From a virus: a stretch of DNA of 47,698 nucleotides. This document shows, piece by piece, positions 1-7,672 of the stretch. Position 1 is the first letter of the stretch. Each line of letters starts with the position of its first letter. Where the stretch lies: positions 1-47,698 of IMG/VR virus record IMGVR_UViG_3300009428_001375; one strand, given 5' to 3'. The position numbers and the translations under genes were made by a program. Below the pieces are notes generated by a model, which was not told the origin of the DNA, did no database searches, and worked only from the letters and a program-made list of their open reading frames with translations.

Positions 1-1
1 A

Positions 2-400
2 ATGAAAAATTTTAAGCAACATATTCAAGAAGCGGCTGAACCTAAAGTCGATTTAAAAACTATGAAACAGTTCGAAGTAGTAGTTGATAAGCTATTCAAA
101 AAGTTTGATATAGATTTTAACTTCACACGTCACTTTGCAGATCGTATGACTGATGAGCGAAACTCTCCACCTATATCGCTCAAAGAGCTAGCTGACTTCA
201 TTAAAAAGATATATGCCAAACAAGGTAAGAGCATTAAAGCTATGCAAGGTGCAGAAGCCGTTATTAAAGACCTTCAAAAGGATTTAAACATTCCTATTGC
301 AATCACTTATGACCAACGTAACGATGAGTTTGATGTTGTTATGAAAACAATTATGCGTAAGAAAAACTTTTCTACGCCAAACAAGGTTATAAAATACTAG
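2..400 (+). CDS. Conserved phage protein with capsid-targeting-like N-terminus
   Basis: This is a 132-aa protein of unknown function whose ATG is the second base of the window, so it appears complete. It begins MKNFKQHIQEA, which fits the M-K-x-F-K-x-x-x-x-E pattern shared by several neighbours and resembles the cleaved N-terminus of T4 internal head proteins (inference). The rest is a compact mixed alpha/beta domain with a HFADR motif near residue 44 and a basic C-terminus (KTIMRKKNF). From memory similar proteins occur in marine T4-like phages. It could be a small virion protein; no catalytic motif is visible. Confidence 0.7.
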   Translation: MKNFKQHIQEAAEPKVDLKTMKQFEVVVDKLFKKFDIDFNFTRHFADRMTDERNSPPISLKELADFIKKIYAKQGKSIKAMQGAEAVIKDLQKDLNIPIAITYDQRNDEFDVVMKTIMRKKNFSTPNKVIKY

Positions 401-421
401 AATAACTCTATAAGATGATAT

Positions 422-429
422 TATAAATA
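422..429 (+). promoter_or_regulatory. T4-type late promoter box (TATAAATA), upstream copy
   Basis: An exact TATAAATA lies in the 162-base gap between the first two genes. This octamer is the T4 late-promoter -10 sequence read by the gp55-type sigma factor. A second copy sits 60 bases downstream in the same TTATAAATAC context, so the pair looks like tandem late promoters for the block that starts at 563. The rest of the gap (401-562) is AT-rich and holds no ORF that I can support. Confidence 0.6.
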
Positions 430-481
430 CAGTTTAATGAGACTAACTGTGAAATATCTTTAAACTACTGTATTTAAAAGT

Positions 482-489
482 TATAAATA
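482..489 (+). promoter_or_regulatory. T4-type late promoter box (TATAAATA), downstream copy
   Basis: A second exact TATAAATA in the same TTATAAATAC context as the copy at 422. It lies about 75 bases before the next start codon at 563, which leaves a leader of about 65 nt. It is the more likely of the two to drive the gene at 563. Confidence 0.6.
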
Positions 490-562
490 CCTTTAATAAG
501 ATGTGTAGTGTAAAGATTTTCTTGATAATATTATATTCTATGGGTAAGCTAGGAACAAATGA

Positions 563-940
563 ATGTCTATCAAATTTAAAGATTTTTTAAAACTCGAAAA
601 CTTAGATGAAAATCTTGACGAAGTTTTAAACATGCAACAACGCAGACAAAAAGCACGTAAGATGCGTGTGATGGGCAAAAAAATGGCTATAGGCCGTAAA
701 AGAGCCATGAAGCGTGCAGCAACCCCAGCAAAATTAAAACAACGCGCTGAAAAAGCGGCAAGAGCTACTGTATTTAAGAAGCTCTCTAAAGGTAAGTCTA
801 AAGACCAAGTGCCTTTAATGAAAAGAATTGAAATTGAAAAGCGTATGGCTAAGATGGGATCAAGGATCAAACGTCTTTCCGTCAAACTCCTTCCTACTGT
901 ACGCACTATAGACAGAGAGCGAAGAAAAACTAAAGCATGA
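563..940 (+). CDS. Small highly basic phage protein, putative internal virion protein
   Basis: This 125-aa protein is extremely rich in Lys and Arg: residues 26-60 and 95-125 carry repeated RR, KK and RK pairs. It probably binds nucleic acid. Its N-terminus MSIKFKDFLKLEN matches the capsid-targeting-like motif of the neighbouring genes. AGGAAC at 551-556 is the ribosome binding site, 6 nt before the ATG, and the stop overlaps the next start (ATGA). A basic protein with this N-terminus suits a packaged DNA-associated head protein, but that role is inferred. Similar proteins occur in marine T4-like phages. Confidence 0.75.
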   Translation: MSIKFKDFLKLENLDENLDEVLNMQQRRQKARKMRVMGKKMAIGRKRAMKRAATPAKLKQRAEKAARATVFKKLSKGKSKDQVPLMKRIEIEKRMAKMGSRIKRLSVKLLPTVRTIDRERRKTKA

Positions 941-2001
941 TTAATTCATTTTCCCAATATTTAGTTGAAGAAGATAAAGTAGTTTATTTTACATTCAGTA
1001 CAATGAATCCACCTACTGTTGCACATGGACAATTACTGGATAAGATAAGCGCATCGGCTAGTCGTAATCCTTACAAAGTATTCTTAACACAATCACAGGA
1101 TGATAAGAAGAACCCTCTATCCTATTCTGATAAGATTAAAAGTGTGCGTAAGATGTTCCCTAAACATGCACGTAGTGTTATGGTCAATAAAAAAGTTAAT
1201 AACGTGTTTGATGCTTTAGTATCATTATATGACGATGGTTTTCGTAAGGTTGTAATGGTTGTAGGTTCAGATAAAGTAAATGAATATGATATTCGTTTGA
1301 ATAAATTTAATGGTAAGAAAAGCCGTGCTGGATTTTATAACTTTATGGATATAAAAGTTGTTTCAGCTGGCTTAATAGATCCTGATAGTAAAAACGTCGA
1401 TGAGAAATACTCTGCAAATAGTATGCGATCATTTGCAGAATCTAATGACTTTGTTTCATTCTCTCAAGGACTTCCAAGAAACACATCAACTGTACCAGCA
1501 CGTAAGCTATTCAATGATGTCAGAAAAGGTCTTGGTCTAAAAGAAAATAGTTCTTTTAAAAATCACATTCAATTACAAACACTATCACAAAAGCGTGAGG
1601 ACTTCATTAAAGGTGATTTATTTGAGCTTGGTGAAAGTGTTATAATCAAAAAGACAGATGCAGTTGGTATAATTACAGTGCTAGGTTCAAACTATGTTAT
1701 TGTAGAAATGTCCGACGGCACACGTTCACGTCAATGGCTAGAAGCTGTTGAAGCAATTGAAATAGTAGAGCCTAAGAAAAGACCTGACGAGGGTACTAAA
1801 GAAGCTGGCAAAAAAGCCAGAAAAGAAACACCAGGACAAAAGACAGAAGAGATTAAAACAAGACGCTCTTATACTGACATTGCTAAAATGCGTATAAATA
1901 GAGAAAAGCAGCTAGATGCAAAGAAGCATGACAGAATTTTAGATAAAGCCAGACTACGTATGGCAAAACAGAAAAACCAGGAGACTAAACCCAATGCATA
2001 A
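937..2001 (+). CDS. Nucleotidyltransferase-fold protein (cytidylyltransferase/NMNAT-like) with C-terminal phage domain
   Basis: A 354-aa protein with an N-terminal nucleotidyltransferase domain (about residues 15-190). The motif NPPTVAHG at residues 24-31 corresponds to the HxGH-class phosphate-binding loop, here with Ala for Ile/Gly. SANSMR near residue 160 occupies the place of the ISSTxIR signature. Such enzymes join a nucleotide to a phosphorylated acceptor such as nicotinamide mononucleotide; the substrate here is unknown. A small beta module follows (about residues 228-276), then a charged Lys/Arg-rich tail. The N-terminus INSFSQYLVEE resembles the capsid-targeting motif, and a second copy-like stretch (SSFKNHIQL) lies near residue 206, as if two cassettes were fused. 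It overlaps both neighbours. Confidence 0.75.
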   Translation: MINSFSQYLVEEDKVVYFTFSTMNPPTVAHGQLLDKISASASRNPYKVFLTQSQDDKKNPLSYSDKIKSVRKMFPKHARSVMVNKKVNNVFDALVSLYDDGFRKVVMVVGSDKVNEYDIRLNKFNGKKSRAGFYNFMDIKVVSAGLIDPDSKNVDEKYSANSMRSFAESNDFVSFSQGLPRNTSTVPARKLFNDVRKGLGLKENSSFKNHIQLQTLSQKREDFIKGDLFELGESVIIKKTDAVGIITVLGSNYVIVEMSDGTRSRQWLEAVEAIEIVEPKKRPDEGTKEAGKKARKETPGQKTEEIKTRRSYTDIAKMRINREKQLDAKKHDRILDKARLRMAKQKNQETKPNA

Positions 2002-3313
2002 GTTCGACGATTTCTTAAAGCTTGAAGAAGCCAAAGCTGGTTACGAATTGTATCATAAAGACTTTTCGAGTGCGATGCAACACGCATACGACCACGCAAA
2101 GAAAAAACATGGTATTACTATTAAACCTAGTGAAATTGACGACAAAGTTGCGTCTGGTCCTCGTAAGCCAAGCAATGGTAAGACAAACACCTATCGCCTA
2201 AAAGGTGATAAGGGTGCTATTCAAGTACAGGTATATAACACTGGTAACAAGTACGAATTGAATATGTATAAAGAATCTATTGATGAAGGTAGAGCCTTAG
2301 ATGCGTTACGTAAAGACATGAGCAAGCGTACTGCAAGCAATCAAAGTGATCATGCCGCAAACAAAGCACGTGCCACTAAAAATCAAAAAGACTTAGAAGA
2401 TTTTCGTAAAAAGAACTCTAAGGTATTAAATAAGAAGAATAACGAAGCTACGACCCCTCAAGAAGAAGGTGTAGAACATACTAAAGACCCAAAGAGTCAT
2501 GTCAAACTTAATAAAGAAACTGGTAAATATTGCGTTTATGATATGAAAGATAAGAAGGTTGCAGAGTTTGATACGAAGGACGAAGCAGAAGCATATGCAG
2601 TAAAGAACCACGATGCATTGATGAATGAAGGTGTAGAAGTAGTACAAGAACTCACTGCCGCCGAAAAGAAGCTTGTCAATACAATGTATGACAAGAAGGG
2701 CAATCTCACCCCTATTGGCAAAAAGGTTATGAACCATGGCAAGACGAAGGGCGACAATGGATTTGTTGAGTCTGTAGAACTTGAAGAAGCTCTTTCACCA
2801 CAACAAATTTCCAAAATGAAAAAGCAATATGCAAATACTGGTGATCGTATTTCTGTTGAAGCTTCAATGAAAATGAGTGCTATGGTCAAGAAGTTTGGTG
2901 ATGAAGAACTTGTACAACTAGCTAAAGCTGATATTAAGTGGATTTCTACATCTGCAATTACTGCGCTTATCATTAAAGGTAAGGCAAAAATGCTTGACGA
3001 GTCTTTTGATATTGACGCCGCCGTTACTGCTTTAGCTGAAGCTGGACTATGGGATAACATCCATAATAAGCGTAAGCGTATTAAAAAAGGTTCAGGCGAA
3101 AAGATGCGTAAACCTGGTTCAAAAGGTGCGCCAAGCAATCAAGATTTTAAAGACGCATCTGAGGATGCAGATATTGATGAAATTAAAATTCCAGACTTAG
3201 CTAAGGTTATTAGAGGTACTGGTCTTAAAACGTTTAAAAATAAACATTACAACGTTAAGAAAACAAAGACTGACCTTGCTGGTCTAAAAGCTAGATTAGC
3301 GAAAATGGGATAA
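1994..3313 (+). CDS. Multi-module phage protein with repeated LEEA-type motifs, putative internal head protein
   Basis: A 439-aa hydrophilic, lysine-rich mosaic protein. It starts MHKFDDFLKLEEA, a capsid-targeting-like N-terminus with a possible prohead-protease site. A second ELEEA occurs near residue 264. Visible modules are a small alpha/beta domain (residues 14-95), a linker rich in K, D and Q, a segment resembling single-domain stress or virion proteins (160-210), a helical module (268-335), and a basic NIHNKRKRIKKGSGEKMRKPG stretch near 355-376 that recurs in marine T4-like phages. No enzyme motif is seen. The modular build suggests cassette fusion. Confidence 0.7.
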   Translation: MHKFDDFLKLEEAKAGYELYHKDFSSAMQHAYDHAKKKHGITIKPSEIDDKVASGPRKPSNGKTNTYRLKGDKGAIQVQVYNTGNKYELNMYKESIDEGRALDALRKDMSKRTASNQSDHAANKARATKNQKDLEDFRKKNSKVLNKKNNEATTPQEEGVEHTKDPKSHVKLNKETGKYCVYDMKDKKVAEFDTKDEAEAYAVKNHDALMNEGVEVVQELTAAEKKLVNTMYDKKGNLTPIGKKVMNHGKTKGDNGFVESVELEEALSPQQISKMKKQYANTGDRISVEASMKMSAMVKKFGDEELVQLAKADIKWISTSAITALIIKGKAKMLDESFDIDAAVTALAEAGLWDNIHNKRKRIKKGSGEKMRKPGSKGAPSNQDFKDASEDADIDEIKIPDLAKVIRGTGLKTFKNKHYNVKKTKTDLAGLKARLAKMG

Positions 3314-3660
3314 TGAAAAGCTTTAAACGATTCCTAGAACATCCTAATTGTGGCACACCAGATTGTTGCCAGAATTGTACAGAACCAGTAGAGGAAGCTC
3401 GTGGAGAAGATTCCAAGGGGCACAAGATAGCAACCAAAGATGGTGCTGGCATGACTGCTAAAGGTGTCGCCGCCTATAGACGTAAGAACCCAGGAAGTAA
3501 ACTCAAAACAGCCGTTACAGGCAAAGTTAAAGCAGGCAGTAAAGATGCTGGACGCCGTAAATCATTCTGTGCTCGTATGAGTGGAATGAAAGGTCCTATG
3601 AAAGACGAGAAGGGTAGACCAACTCGTAAGGCAATGTCGCTTAGAAGGTGGAAGTGTTAA
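3313..3660 (+). CDS. Small Cys- and Lys-rich phage protein (DUF6321-like)
   Basis: A 115-aa protein starting MKSFKRFLEHP, again the capsid-targeting-like motif. Residues 12-24 hold a Cys cluster (CGTPDCCQNC). The second half contains the stretches GVAAYRRKNPGSKLKTAVTG and RRKSFCARMSG, followed by a terminal RRWKC. I recognise this as the domain called DUF6321 in marine T4-like phages, of unknown function. Its high positive charge and spaced cysteines suggest nucleic-acid or metal binding. The start overlaps the previous stop (TAATG). Confidence 0.75.
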   Translation: MKSFKRFLEHPNCGTPDCCQNCTEPVEEARGEDSKGHKIATKDGAGMTAKGVAAYRRKNPGSKLKTAVTGKVKAGSKDAGRRKSFCARMSGMKGPMKDEKGRPTRKAMSLRRWKC

Positions 3661-3701
3661 ATGGAAACGTTTAAAATACACCTGTTGATAATTAATATAT
3701 A

Positions 3702-3709
3702 TATAAATG
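3702..3709 (+). promoter_or_regulatory. Possible late promoter, near match (TATAAATG)
   Basis: TATAAATG differs from the T4 late box TATAAATA at one position. It lies in a very AT-rich gap just before the coiled-coil gene that starts at 3729, with about 20 nt between box and start codon. The match could be chance in such AT-rich sequence. Confidence 0.3.
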
Positions 3710-3728
3710 ATAATAGGAAGTAATGCAT

Positions 3729-4004
3729 ATGCCTCAAGACGCAAAAAGATTGGATAGGATCGAAGAAAAAATCGATACCTTGTATGCTGCAATGATTGCT
3801 TTCGCACGTGCAGAAGAAAAATTGATAAACCTTGAGCAAAGGCATGTTGCTCAGTATGAGAGAATGAACAAATTCTCAGAGAAACTAGATAAAATAGATG
3901 CTCAAATGACTACCAATGCTTTAACAATATCAACAATAAACAAACTTTTCTGGATAGTAACAGTAGCCGTAGTATCGGCACTTGTAGCTAACTTCTGGAT
4001 GTAG
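3729..4004 (+). CDS. Coiled-coil protein with C-terminal membrane anchor
   Basis: A 91-aa protein (MPQDAKRLDRIEE...). Residues 5-65 form an amphipathic, charged coiled coil; residues 70-90 (LFWIVTVAVVSALVANFWM) form one membrane helix at the C-terminus. An in-frame ATG exists at 3723, but AGGAAG at 3715-3720 is 8 nt from 3729 and only 2 nt from 3723, so 3729 is preferred. Proteins of this shape are common in marine T4-like phages; a holin-like or membrane-tether role is possible but not shown. Confidence 0.7.
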   Translation: MPQDAKRLDRIEEKIDTLYAAMIAFARAEEKLINLEQRHVAQYERMNKFSEKLDKIDAQMTTNALTISTINKLFWIVTVAVVSALVANFWM

Positions 4005-4014
4005 GGAGACCACA

Positions 4015-5223
4015 ATGGATACCGAAGACATTAAAAACATGACAACTGCCTACTTGCAAGTGTTGGCAGAAGCTAAGAAGAAAAAAGATGGTATGCACAA
4101 AATGCCAGACGGATCAATGATGAAAGACGATGATCCGAGTATGAAAGAAAAAAAGAAACTTGACCCAGTTGATAAGAACGCTTTAAAAGGCGACCATGAC
4201 GATCGTGAAGATAGTGACATCGACAATGATGGTGATACAGATGCGTCAGACGAATATCTACATAATCGCCGTAAGACTATTAAAAAGTCTATGAAGAACG
4301 ATTCAAAAGACGAAAGCTATGGTAACGTTACACCTAAAATGGCTAAAGGCGTTATGATGGGTAAAGGTAGTAATTTGCCTAAGATTAATAAAGGTGTTAA
4401 AATGGGTAAGCCAATAGCAGGTAAATCTGAGACATATAAAGCTCAACCTAAAAGTCAAGTATCATTAGCACCAAATAATCCTTTAGATAAGATGAAGCCT
4501 AAAAAAGAAATGATGAAGTTAAAGGCTATGAAAAATTTGTATATGAATAAAAAAGAGTCTGCTGATCGTAAATCTTTAAGGAATGAAGAAGTAGAAGACC
4601 TACAGGAGTTAAGTATTGATACACTCAGAAACTACGTTAAGAAAAAAGTCGGTAGAAATGCTCGTGCTAGTGAACTTTTAAAAGCTTACTACGCCGTTGC
4701 CAAAGCAGATGGATTTAAAAAACTTAGTAAAGCCGACGAAGAAGCAGTGGTGCAGTTGATTAAAGACCAAGAAGCTAAAGTAAAGAAAGCTGAAAAGAGT
4801 ATCAATCGTATCCAATTAGCTAAATTAAAAGCTACGGCAAAGGCTGATAATATGGGTATTGATATGATTTTTAGTAAAGATGGCAAAGCAATGAGTAAAG
4901 CAAAGGGGAGCATGGATCCAACAAGATTTATAGAAGAAGTTCAAGTAGCAGAAAATCGTTGGCCTATATATAATAAGATAATGGAAAATCGTGCTATGCA
5001 AACTAAAGGTGCTACAGAACCAGAAGGAATGTATTCTAAATCATCTGAAGGTGAAAAGGCATTTATTGCAATGCACACACCTAATGGAGAAGTTGATCCA
5101 AGGTTCGATGCTAATGTAGCGGCTGAAAAGACTGCACAGAGTATTGCTAATAGTGTTAAGCCTGGTACAGGTAATGATGCAGCTGGTAATGCAGTTCCTG
5201 GTGATAAAGCGATTCGAAAGTAG
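4015..5223 (+). CDS. Large hydrophilic phage protein with EF-hand/dockerin-like Asp repeat
   Basis: A 402-aa, Lys/Asp-rich, low-hydrophobicity protein. It begins with a helix ending YLQVLAEAKKK, where VLAE-A looks like a T4 prohead-protease site (the L/I-x-E rule). Residues 60-88 contain DREDSDIDNDGDTDASDEY, a calcium-loop or dockerin-like pattern that I know from virion-associated proteins of marine T4-like phages. A long helical, basic middle (about 195-280) may pack against DNA. The C-terminus is Gly/Ala/Asn-rich and flexible. GGAGACC at 4004-4010 serves as the ribosome binding site. A virion or scaffold role is inferred. Confidence 0.65.
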   Translation: MDTEDIKNMTTAYLQVLAEAKKKKDGMHKMPDGSMMKDDDPSMKEKKKLDPVDKNALKGDHDDREDSDIDNDGDTDASDEYLHNRRKTIKKSMKNDSKDESYGNVTPKMAKGVMMGKGSNLPKINKGVKMGKPIAGKSETYKAQPKSQVSLAPNNPLDKMKPKKEMMKLKAMKNLYMNKKESADRKSLRNEEVEDLQELSIDTLRNYVKKKVGRNARASELLKAYYAVAKADGFKKLSKADEEAVVQLIKDQEAKVKKAEKSINRIQLAKLKATAKADNMGIDMIFSKDGKAMSKAKGSMDPTRFIEEVQVAENRWPIYNKIMENRAMQTKGATEPEGMYSKSSEGEKAFIAMHTPNGEVDPRFDANVAAEKTAQSIANSVKPGTGNDAAGNAVPGDKAIRK

Positions 5224-5293
5224 GTATATATACTACCCTTCAATATATTACTTCTTTATTATATACACATATGTGAGCTTTGTAAACCCCTAA

Positions 5294-5869
5294 ATGAATA
5301 AAATATTACAAAATGAAAATACAGCACCAGCTGGTAGTGATTTTGCTAGAAAAATGCTTAACGCATCAATGAGCACAGTTGAAGTGGTAGGGGAAAACAT
5401 TGTTCGTAAGACATATAAACGTAATCAGTTTCCTGAGCCTGAACGTTGGTTAAAAAGTTATAATCAACTAAGGGCTTGGGACTATCGTTACATTAAGGTG
5501 CATAAAGTAAGTAATGATTACATTGAAATGGACTACGTAGATGGTGGGATACATTTAATAGACGTGTTAGAGAATAACACAAATCATACTGTTGATGAAA
5601 AGATGAAAATCATCACAGACTTTATTGATATATTAAGTTTATCATATGGCTATATAAGTCAAAGCAATGAAGTATTTTTACATACGGATTTATCTTTGAC
5701 GAATGTGTTAGTGGATAGTGATAATCAATTGATTGTGATTGACCCAGATGCGTGTGGATATGAAGCTAGGCAAGATAAAGGTCTTTCTAATCTAATTTAT
5801 GTACACCACAACGCGATGCATAAATATTATCGATTGTTATCTTATAAGAAGTTTGCTAATGAAAATTAA
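5294..5869 (+). CDS. Protein-kinase-fold phosphotransferase-like protein
   Basis: A 191-aa protein resembling a small kinase of the aminoglycoside phosphotransferase/Kdo-kinase fold. The catalytic loop is HTDLSLTNVLV (about residues 136-146): Asp as catalytic base and Asn as metal ligand. It is followed by VIDPD (about 154-158), the DFG-equivalent metal site. The N-lobe is short: VVGENIVRKTY may supply the ATP-contacting Lys. At 191 aa it is below usual size for the family, so it may be minimal or a pseudokinase. No clear ribosome binding site is seen. The 70-base gap before it is AT-rich with no confident signal. The substrate is unknown. Confidence 0.65.
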   Translation: MNKILQNENTAPAGSDFARKMLNASMSTVEVVGENIVRKTYKRNQFPEPERWLKSYNQLRAWDYRYIKVHKVSNDYIEMDYVDGGIHLIDVLENNTNHTVDEKMKIITDFIDILSLSYGYISQSNEVFLHTDLSLTNVLVDSDNQLIVIDPDACGYEARQDKGLSNLIYVHHNAMHKYYRLLSYKKFANEN

Positions 5870-6221
5870 ATTGACTGATGAAAACTTAGAATTATATGCC
5901 GCAAAGCATTATTATAATCCTAAGTATATTGACATAGAAGAGTTTAATGATGATTTGAAACGTTTCAAATATATCAAAAGACTTTTAAATCGTTACGAAG
6001 AAACTGGTGACATATCTGAAAGATTGGCATTGAACCATTTGATAGTAGTGTTTAATGCATTCGGTATTGAACCTGCATTAGAGATTTTAGAATTAAAGAT
6101 GGATAACACCCATTGGCCTATACTAAAACCTTTTTTGATATTTTTAAAATACATTCGTAATGACCAGTACACAATGATCCCAATGGATCCAGTAGTAGTA
6201 GAAGTATTAAGGAAGATATAA
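5859..6221 (+). CDS. Conserved marine T4-like phage protein, unknown function
   Basis: A 120-aa mostly helical protein (MKIKLTDENLELYAAKHYYN...). It overlaps the kinase-like gene by 11 nt, and the next start overlaps its stop (TAATG), so translation is probably coupled. A longer in-frame ORF reaches back to 5799, but that extension lies inside the kinase gene and lacks a ribosome site, so 5859 was chosen. Residues 25-45 (EEFNDDLKRFKYIKRLLNR) form a charged helix. I recall close relatives in cyanophages, none with a known role. Confidence 0.7.
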   Translation: MKIKLTDENLELYAAKHYYNPKYIDIEEFNDDLKRFKYIKRLLNRYEETGDISERLALNHLIVVFNAFGIEPALEILELKMDNTHWPILKPFLIFLKYIRNDQYTMIPMDPVVVEVLRKI

Positions 6222-6820
6222 TGGGTATTATTAAGTCGGCAGCAGACCTTGTTTATACATTCAGGTTTCTTAAGTTACTTGTGACTCCGTTTGATGAAAC
6301 CCCTGCGTTTAAAGCTGGTATTATTGATGCAGATGGTGTTAAAAGAAAAGACTTTAATACAAACACTATGGATAACAGAAGTGCATATGCTAATAATTTT
6401 ACAGCGTTTCACAGGCTTGTTTACAATGTTAAACGCGCTATATCAAAGGCACCAGGTGGTAAGAGCCGTATAGCAAGCTACGCTTCTGCTTTATACTTAA
6501 TAAGAGAGCAGTTTGGTGTAAAAGAATCTAAACTTGTAGAGGCTTTGAAAGAGCAAGGATTAGATCTTTCAAATATGATAATAGAAGACAACCAATGGTT
6601 TATGTTAGAAAATGAGCAGTTGTCTCCTGGAATATACAGAGTAAAAAATAACAAAGTGCTAAATGGTTCATTAGAAGAAATGGTTAAACCCTTTGATAAG
6701 ATTAGAATTGGTGAGGATACTTTTCCAGTGGGAAATATATTTGGTTTAAATATATACGAGGCACTTCACATTCCAACTAAGCAAAAAATATACATAACAT
6801 CTGAGGAGCTTCTGAAATGA
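6221..6820 (+). CDS. Conserved marine T4-like phage protein, putative structural or assembly protein
   Basis: A 199-aa soluble protein. The N-terminal half is helical (IKSAADLVYTFRFLKLLVTP); the C-terminal half (residues 115-199) is beta-rich with LENEQLSPGIYRVKNNKVL and FGLNIYEALH. It sits between unknown conserved genes and two capsid-targeting-like genes, in a tight run with 1-4 nt overlaps. From memory it has relatives in cyanomyoviruses. No enzyme motif, signal peptide or membrane helix is visible. Its position suggests late expression. Confidence 0.65.
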   Translation: MGIIKSAADLVYTFRFLKLLVTPFDETPAFKAGIIDADGVKRKDFNTNTMDNRSAYANNFTAFHRLVYNVKRAISKAPGGKSRIASYASALYLIREQFGVKESKLVEALKEQGLDLSNMIIEDNQWFMLENEQLSPGIYRVKNNKVLNGSLEEMVKPFDKIRIGEDTFPVGNIFGLNIYEALHIPTKQKIYITSEELLK

Positions 6821-7068
6821 AAACATTTAAAGAACACATGGAAGACACTACTGTTTCAAGCGACGTAAAAGAAGGCACGGGTAGTGCTATTGCTTCGTTT
6901 AGCAATAGAAACGGCGACTATGAAATAAAAGTTTATAAGGACGGAAACGGCTATTATATCGATGCTGGTAATTTCGATATGAAAGCAAAAAATATGGCAG
7001 AACTTAAGCAAAAACTTAAAAAAGCTGGTGCTGATATTAATAATCCTAATTTTGGAAAATTGCGATGA
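6817..7068 (+). CDS. Small protein with capsid-targeting-like N-terminus (copy 1)
   Basis: An 83-aa protein starting MKTFKEHMEDTTVSS. The first 15 residues nearly match those of the next gene, and 30 bases within that stretch are identical. The remainder (residues 20-83) is a small beta-alpha-beta domain with a two-residue-spaced K/Y pattern (YEIKVYKDGNGYYIDAG) and a Lys-rich helix. By analogy with T4 internal proteins the first 8 or 9 residues could direct packaging into the prohead and be cut after HME. The ATG overlaps the previous stop (ATGA). Confidence 0.7.
   Translation: MKTFKEHMEDTTVSSDVKEGTGSAIASFSNRNGDYEIKVYKDGNGYYIDAGNFDMKAKNMAELKQKLKKAGADINNPNFGKLR
6833..6862 (+). repeat. 30-bp direct repeat, copy 1, in N-terminal coding segment
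   Basis: Thirty bases beginning AACACATGGAAGACACTACT and ending CAAGCG are identical here and at 7081-7110, 248 bases apart. Both copies encode the same stretch HMEDTTVSS in the same frame just after the start codon of adjacent genes. This looks like duplication or swapping of the targeting segment alone, because the two proteins diverge completely after it. Confidence 0.9.
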
Positions 7069-7259
7069 AATCTTTTAAGCAACACATGGAAGACACTACT
7101 GTTTCAAGCGTGGCATTACCACCAACTATGATGAAGCCAAAGAAAATTCTACGACGTAGGAAAGATCCTAAAGTCGAGCAGATTGTTGTTGTTGATAGAC
7201 GCTTTAAGAAGGCGGCTAAAGCTGGTGCAACAGTCCTAAAGGCAAAGTACAGAAGATGA
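7065..7259 (+). CDS. Small basic protein with capsid-targeting-like N-terminus (copy 2)
   Basis: A 64-aa very basic protein starting MKSFKQHMEDTTVSS, then a Pro/Lys/Arg-rich body (KPKKILRRRKD, RRFKKAAKAG). It shares its first 15 residues, with only three differences, with the preceding protein and little else. It could be a small DNA-associated internal head protein (inference). The start overlaps the previous stop (ATGA), and the stop overlaps the start of the spanin gene. Confidence 0.7.
   Translation: MKSFKQHMEDTTVSSVALPPTMMKPKKILRRRKDPKVEQIVVVDRRFKKAAKAGATVLKAKYRR
7081..7110 (+). repeat. 30-bp direct repeat, copy 2
   Basis: The second perfect copy of the 30-bp repeat at 6833-6862. It encodes residues 6-15 of the adjacent gene in the same frame. 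Confidence 0.9.
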
Positions 7260-7672
7260 TTAAAGTTTATGTATTTCTTTTTATTATGTCTATAGCCAGT
7301 GCTATTGGTTATGGTGGCTACAGATATATAACAAATCTACAAGAAACTATCGGCACACTAAGAGAAAATAATTTTTTATTAGAAAGTGCAAATAAAGTTA
7401 ATCAGGACACAATCACTTCTATGATTGCCAATGCAGAACGCAATGCAGAATTACAAGCTGGTCTAAACACTAGATTGAAAAAAGCCGAAGAACGTGTAGG
7501 TAGCTTAAGAAGTCGTTTGTCTAAAATTGACATAACTCGTGAAGCCTTAGCCGATCCTGCTGATATGGAATTTCGTATCAATCGTGGCACTAATAGATTA
7601 AGACAAAGAGTATTAAAGGAGACTGGTGGTGAAGTTAATAATAATTCCGTCCCTATTACTGCTACTCAGTAG
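7256..7672 (+). CDS. Inner-membrane spanin (Rz-like)
   Basis: A 138-aa protein with one N-terminal membrane helix (residues 4-22, YVFLFIMSIASAIGYGGY) and a long periplasmic coiled coil (about 25-110). This is the architecture of a type II i-spanin, which bridges to an outer-membrane lipoprotein and fuses the membranes at lysis. The identification rests mainly on the next gene, a lipoprotein whose start is nested in this gene's 3' end, the classic Rz/Rz1 layout. Sequence alone cannot separate it from other membrane coiled-coil proteins, but the pair is convincing. Confidence 0.7.
   Translation: MIKVYVFLFIMSIASAIGYGGYRYITNLQETIGTLRENNFLLESANKVNQDTITSMIANAERNAELQAGLNTRLKKAEERVGSLRSRLSKIDITREALADPADMEFRINRGTNRLRQRVLKETGGEVNNNSVPITATQ

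Noticed and set aside
2536-3138. A 200-codon open frame on the minus strand
   Set aside because: It lies fully opposite the well-supported mosaic gene at 1994-3313, has no ribosome site, and its composition is that of an antisense shadow.
3661-3723. 20-codon ORF starting METFKIHLL after the DUF6321-like gene
   Set aside because: It starts like the capsid-targeting motif, but it is very short, lies in an AT-rich gap, and lacks a ribosome site. It may be a remnant.
5239-5267. TTCAAT-17-TATACA before the kinase-like gene
   Set aside because: The match to the -35 is poor, and such patterns are expected by chance in AT-rich sequence.
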